Shown: in pieces, positions 61,730 to 64,000 of the stretch
Position numbering within the stretch: position 1 is the first letter of the stretch
How the letters are laid out: every line of letters begins with the position of its first letter
From: Brienomyrus brachyistius
Taxonomy: Eukaryota > Chordata > Actinopteri > Osteoglossiformes > Mormyridae
DNA length: 64,000 nt
Direction of reading: 5' to 3'
Assembly: GCF_023856365.1 (NCBI RefSeq)
Contig: NC_064555.1
Location: forward strand, 11,993,754-12,057,753
Position numbers and translations under genes: made by a program
Notes under the pieces: model-generated
What the model was told of the DNA's origin: nothing
The model's input: the letters and a program-made list of their open reading frames with translations, nothing else
Databases searched by the model: none

Positions 61730-62638
61730 CGCTTTGCTGAGCCATAGGCCAGGCGCTATACCACAAGGACGCCTTTCCACCCCGTCCTTATTAAAATATC
61801 ACCACAGACAAGTACAGAATTCAATTTCTTCCCCTAATGGAAATATGGCTCTTAGTGATCACTGGTTAAAATAATGATAGATCATTGCGATTTTACACAG
61901 TCACCGCCCATGGAACCTTGCTGAGGACAATTCATATGTGGTGACCATTATATCAAATGAAAATGCACTGGCAACAGACTTTTTTTTCAATATGCTAGAT
62001 TTCATATACACAAAGTTTACACTCATTTCATCAGATATGCTTTGTTCGTTAGAATCGTCTTTTTTTCAGTTGATATTGGTCCCTTTCTGAAATGTAAAAA
62101 TACACGTACTGGACGACAGTTCCAAAACGAATTTGCAACTGGCACATCGCGGATCCGGCTTCGCAAAGCTTAACCAAGCACATTCTAAACGGCGCGATAA
62201 TTAGGAAAAACAAAGCGAGAGAGGATCATCCGAACAGAAATCAATGCATTCTTTCAATTTGCCATTGTGCAATAATGAGTTACACTGTGACCAATTGCTC
62301 TTTCAAATTTTGGCATATTTCCACCAATCGCCGCAAATTCCGTCGTTATGATGTATTCACTAGTAAAACGCAGTTTTCCTTTCCTCTTATAATTTACACC
62401 TGTTCAACTATAGTGATGAAAATGAGCACTTCGGGACTTGCCCTAGTTAATGCGTCTTGATTGCTTCTAATTTCGAACGTATTGAGATTCTACCCGTCAA
62501 AAGTCGAACATCAGTATAACCACTGACAATGAAGATGAGAAAGCGGAGACTGCTGAAAGGTAGAGGGTGCGTATTCAGAAAATTACGCGGTCACTTGGAA
62601 GTGAACGCTTAGAAACCAACGAGAGTGGGCCATACACC

Positions 62639-62710
62639 TGCCGTGACCCGGATTCGAACCGGGGTTGCTGCGGCCACAACGCAGAGTACTGACCACTATA
62701 CGATCACGGC
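62639..62710 (-). tRNA. tRNA-His (GTG), unit 58, majority sequence
   Basis: Identical over 72 nt. Confidence 0.94.
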
Positions 62711-63557
62711 CGCTTTGCTGAGCCATAGGCCAGGCGCTATATCACAAGGACGCCTTTACTCCCCGTCCTTATTAAAATATCACCACAGACAAGTACAGAA
62801 TTCAATTTCTTCCCCTAATGGAAATATGGCTCTTAGTGATCACTGGTTAAAATAATGATAGATCATTGCGATTTTACACAGTCACCGCCCATGGAACCTT
62901 GCTGAGGACAATTCATATGTGGTGACCATTATATCAAATGAAAATGCACTGGCAAAAGACTTTTTTTCAATATACTACATTTCACATATACGAAGCTTGC
63001 ACTCATTTCATCAGATATGCTTTGTTCGTTAGACTCGTCTTTTTTCAGTTGATATCGGTCGCTTTCTGAAATGTAAAAATACACGTACTGGACGACAGTT
63101 CCAAAACGAATTTGCAACTGGCACATCGCGGATCCGGCTTCGCAAAGCTTAACCAAGTACATTCTAAACGGCGCGATAATTAGGAAAATCAAAGCGAGAG
63201 AGGATCATCCGAACAGAAATCAATGCATTCTTTCAATTTGCCATTGTGCAATAATGAGTTACACTGTGACCAATTGCTCTTTCAAATTTTGGCATATTTC
63301 CACCAATCGCCGCAAATTCCGTTGTTATGATGTATTCACTAGTAAAACGCAGTTTTCCTTTCCTCTTATAATTTACACCTGTTCAACTATAGTGATGAAA
63401 ATGAGCACTTCGGGACTTGCCCTAGTTAATGCGTCTTGATTGCTTCTAATTTCGAACGTATTGAGATTCTACCCGTCAAAAGTCGAACATCAGTATAACC
63501 ACTGACAATGAAGATGAGAAAGCGGAGACTGCTGAAAGGTAGAGGGTGCGTATTCAG

Positions 63558-63583
63558 AAAATTACGCGGTCACTTGGAAGTGA
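63558..63583 (-). terminator. Conserved 3' hairpin plus T4 run after tRNA-His (example from unit 59)
   Basis: On the minus strand, TCACTTCCAAGTGA (63583-63570) lies 35-48 nt after the tRNA 3' end, flanked by GCG and CGC that extend the stem after one mismatch. TTTT follows at +57 to +60 (63561-63558). It is the first run of four Ts, so the primary transcript should have a long trailer. The same arrangement recurs in nearly every unit. Confidence 0.45.
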
Positions 63584-63617
63584 ACGCTTAGAAACCAACG
63601 AGAGTGGGCCATACACC

Positions 63618-63689
63618 TGCCGTGACCCGGATTCGAACCGGGGTTGCTGCGGCCACAACGCAGAGTACTGACCACTATACGATCACGGC
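63618..63689 (-). tRNA. tRNA-His (GTG), unit 59, majority sequence
   Basis: Identical over 72 nt. Last copy in the window; its unit is cut at 64000. Confidence 0.94.
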
Positions 63690-63724
63690 CGCTTTGCTGA
63701 GCCATAGGCCAGGCGCTATATCAC

Positions 63725-63749
63725 AAGGACGCCTTTACTCCCCGTCCTT
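63725..63749. repeat. Inverted repeat 5' of tRNA-His (example from unit 59)
   Basis: AAGGACG and CGTCCTT are separated by 11 bp, 36-60 bp before the tRNA 5' end. Several units have one substitution in an arm (for example AAGGATG in unit 3, TGTCCTT in unit 26), so conservation is moderate. Confidence 0.5.
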
Positions 63750-64000
63750 ATTAAAATATCACCACAGACAAGTACAGAATTCAATTTCTTCCCCTAATGG
63801 AAATATGGCTCTTAGTGATCACTGGTTAAAATAATGATAGATCATTGCGATTTTACACAGTCACCGCCCATGGAACCTTGCTGAGGACAATTCATATGTG
63901 GTGACCATTATATCAAATGAAAATGCACTGGCAAAAGACTTTTTTCAATATGCTACATTTCACATATACGAAGCTTGCACTCATTTCATCAGATATGCTT

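Larger units (their letters stand above)
6421..64000. repeat. Tandem array of 978-981-bp units, each with one tRNA-His gene (58 units plus a partial, continues off window)
   Basis: Taking GCCATTGTGCA as the unit start, units begin at 6421, 7401, 8380, 9359 and so on, every 978-981 bp to 63240. The last is cut by the window edge. Each unit holds one tRNA-His on the minus strand about 378 bp in. The left flank joins the first unit abruptly at 6420/6421. Other conserved unit features are a TCACTT-GG-AAGTGA hairpin and T4 run 3' of the tRNA, an AAGGACG/CGTCCTT inverted repeat 36-60 bp 5' of it, an AGTGATCACT palindrome, and AATGAT-AG-ATCATT. Short open frames of 60-87 codons recur in every unit but differ by stops and frameshifts between copies and match nothing, so I do not call genes. 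No 5S, U-snRNA or second tRNA was recognised. Confidence 0.97.

Noticed and set aside
6421..64000. CRISPR-like array
   Set aside because: Units are nearly 1 kb and identical throughout with no repeat/spacer alternation; this is a eukaryotic tandem repeat.

Overview
The window is eukaryotic nuclear DNA, most likely from an animal (a marine invertebrate or a fish would fit; the species cannot be fixed from this sequence). The evidence is eukaryotic-type tRNA genes with internal A and B boxes, TATA-driven genes, AT-rich microsatellites, and a chromodomain-bearing integrase of the kind found in Polinton/Maverick and adintovirus-like elements. There are two distinct parts.

Region 1 (about 1-5.3 kb, possibly to 6.1 kb) is part of a Polinton/adintovirus-like double-stranded DNA virus or transposon. 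All genes are on the minus strand and intact. In transcription order they are: a 205-aa protein with a PC4-like segment, a 212-aa protein with an acidic Ser/Pro repeat and a Cys/His cluster, a 159-aa unknown, a 362-aa DDE integrase with a C-terminal chromodomain, a 262-aa putative minor capsid (penton-like) protein, a 147-aa basic Gly-rich pX/pVI-like protein, and the first 67 codons of a putative major capsid protein that runs off the left edge. Three of the genes have a TATA box about 41-56 bp before the ATG. DNA polymerase, ATPase and protease are not seen and would lie left of the window. Between the unknown 159-aa gene and the integrase lie an AT-rich minisatellite and a tRNA-Leu(TAA) gene on the same strand.

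The stretch 5.2-6.42 kb is non-coding or weakly coding. It holds a diverged direct duplication, a 39-bp triplet tandem repeat, an AT-rich low-complexity tract, and a GC-box/CRE/AGGTCA-rich patch.

Region 2 (6,421-64,000, continuing past the right edge) is one tandem array of a 978-981-bp unit: 58 full units plus a partial one. Each unit carries one tRNA-His(GTG) gene on the minus strand, giving 59 copies. Twenty-two copies are identical over all 72 nt. Others carry one or a few changes, and about nine look like pseudogenes. The array has higher-order structure: dimer (about 1,958-bp) and trimer (about 2,939-bp) blocks that share private variants. Its right-hand half-units come in two forms (979-bp type A and 981-bp type B) that are shuffled against left-half variants. 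No credible protein gene is present in the unit. The tRNA-His array, its hairpin-plus-delayed-T4 3' flank, and its position beside an intact viral-type element are the most noteworthy features.
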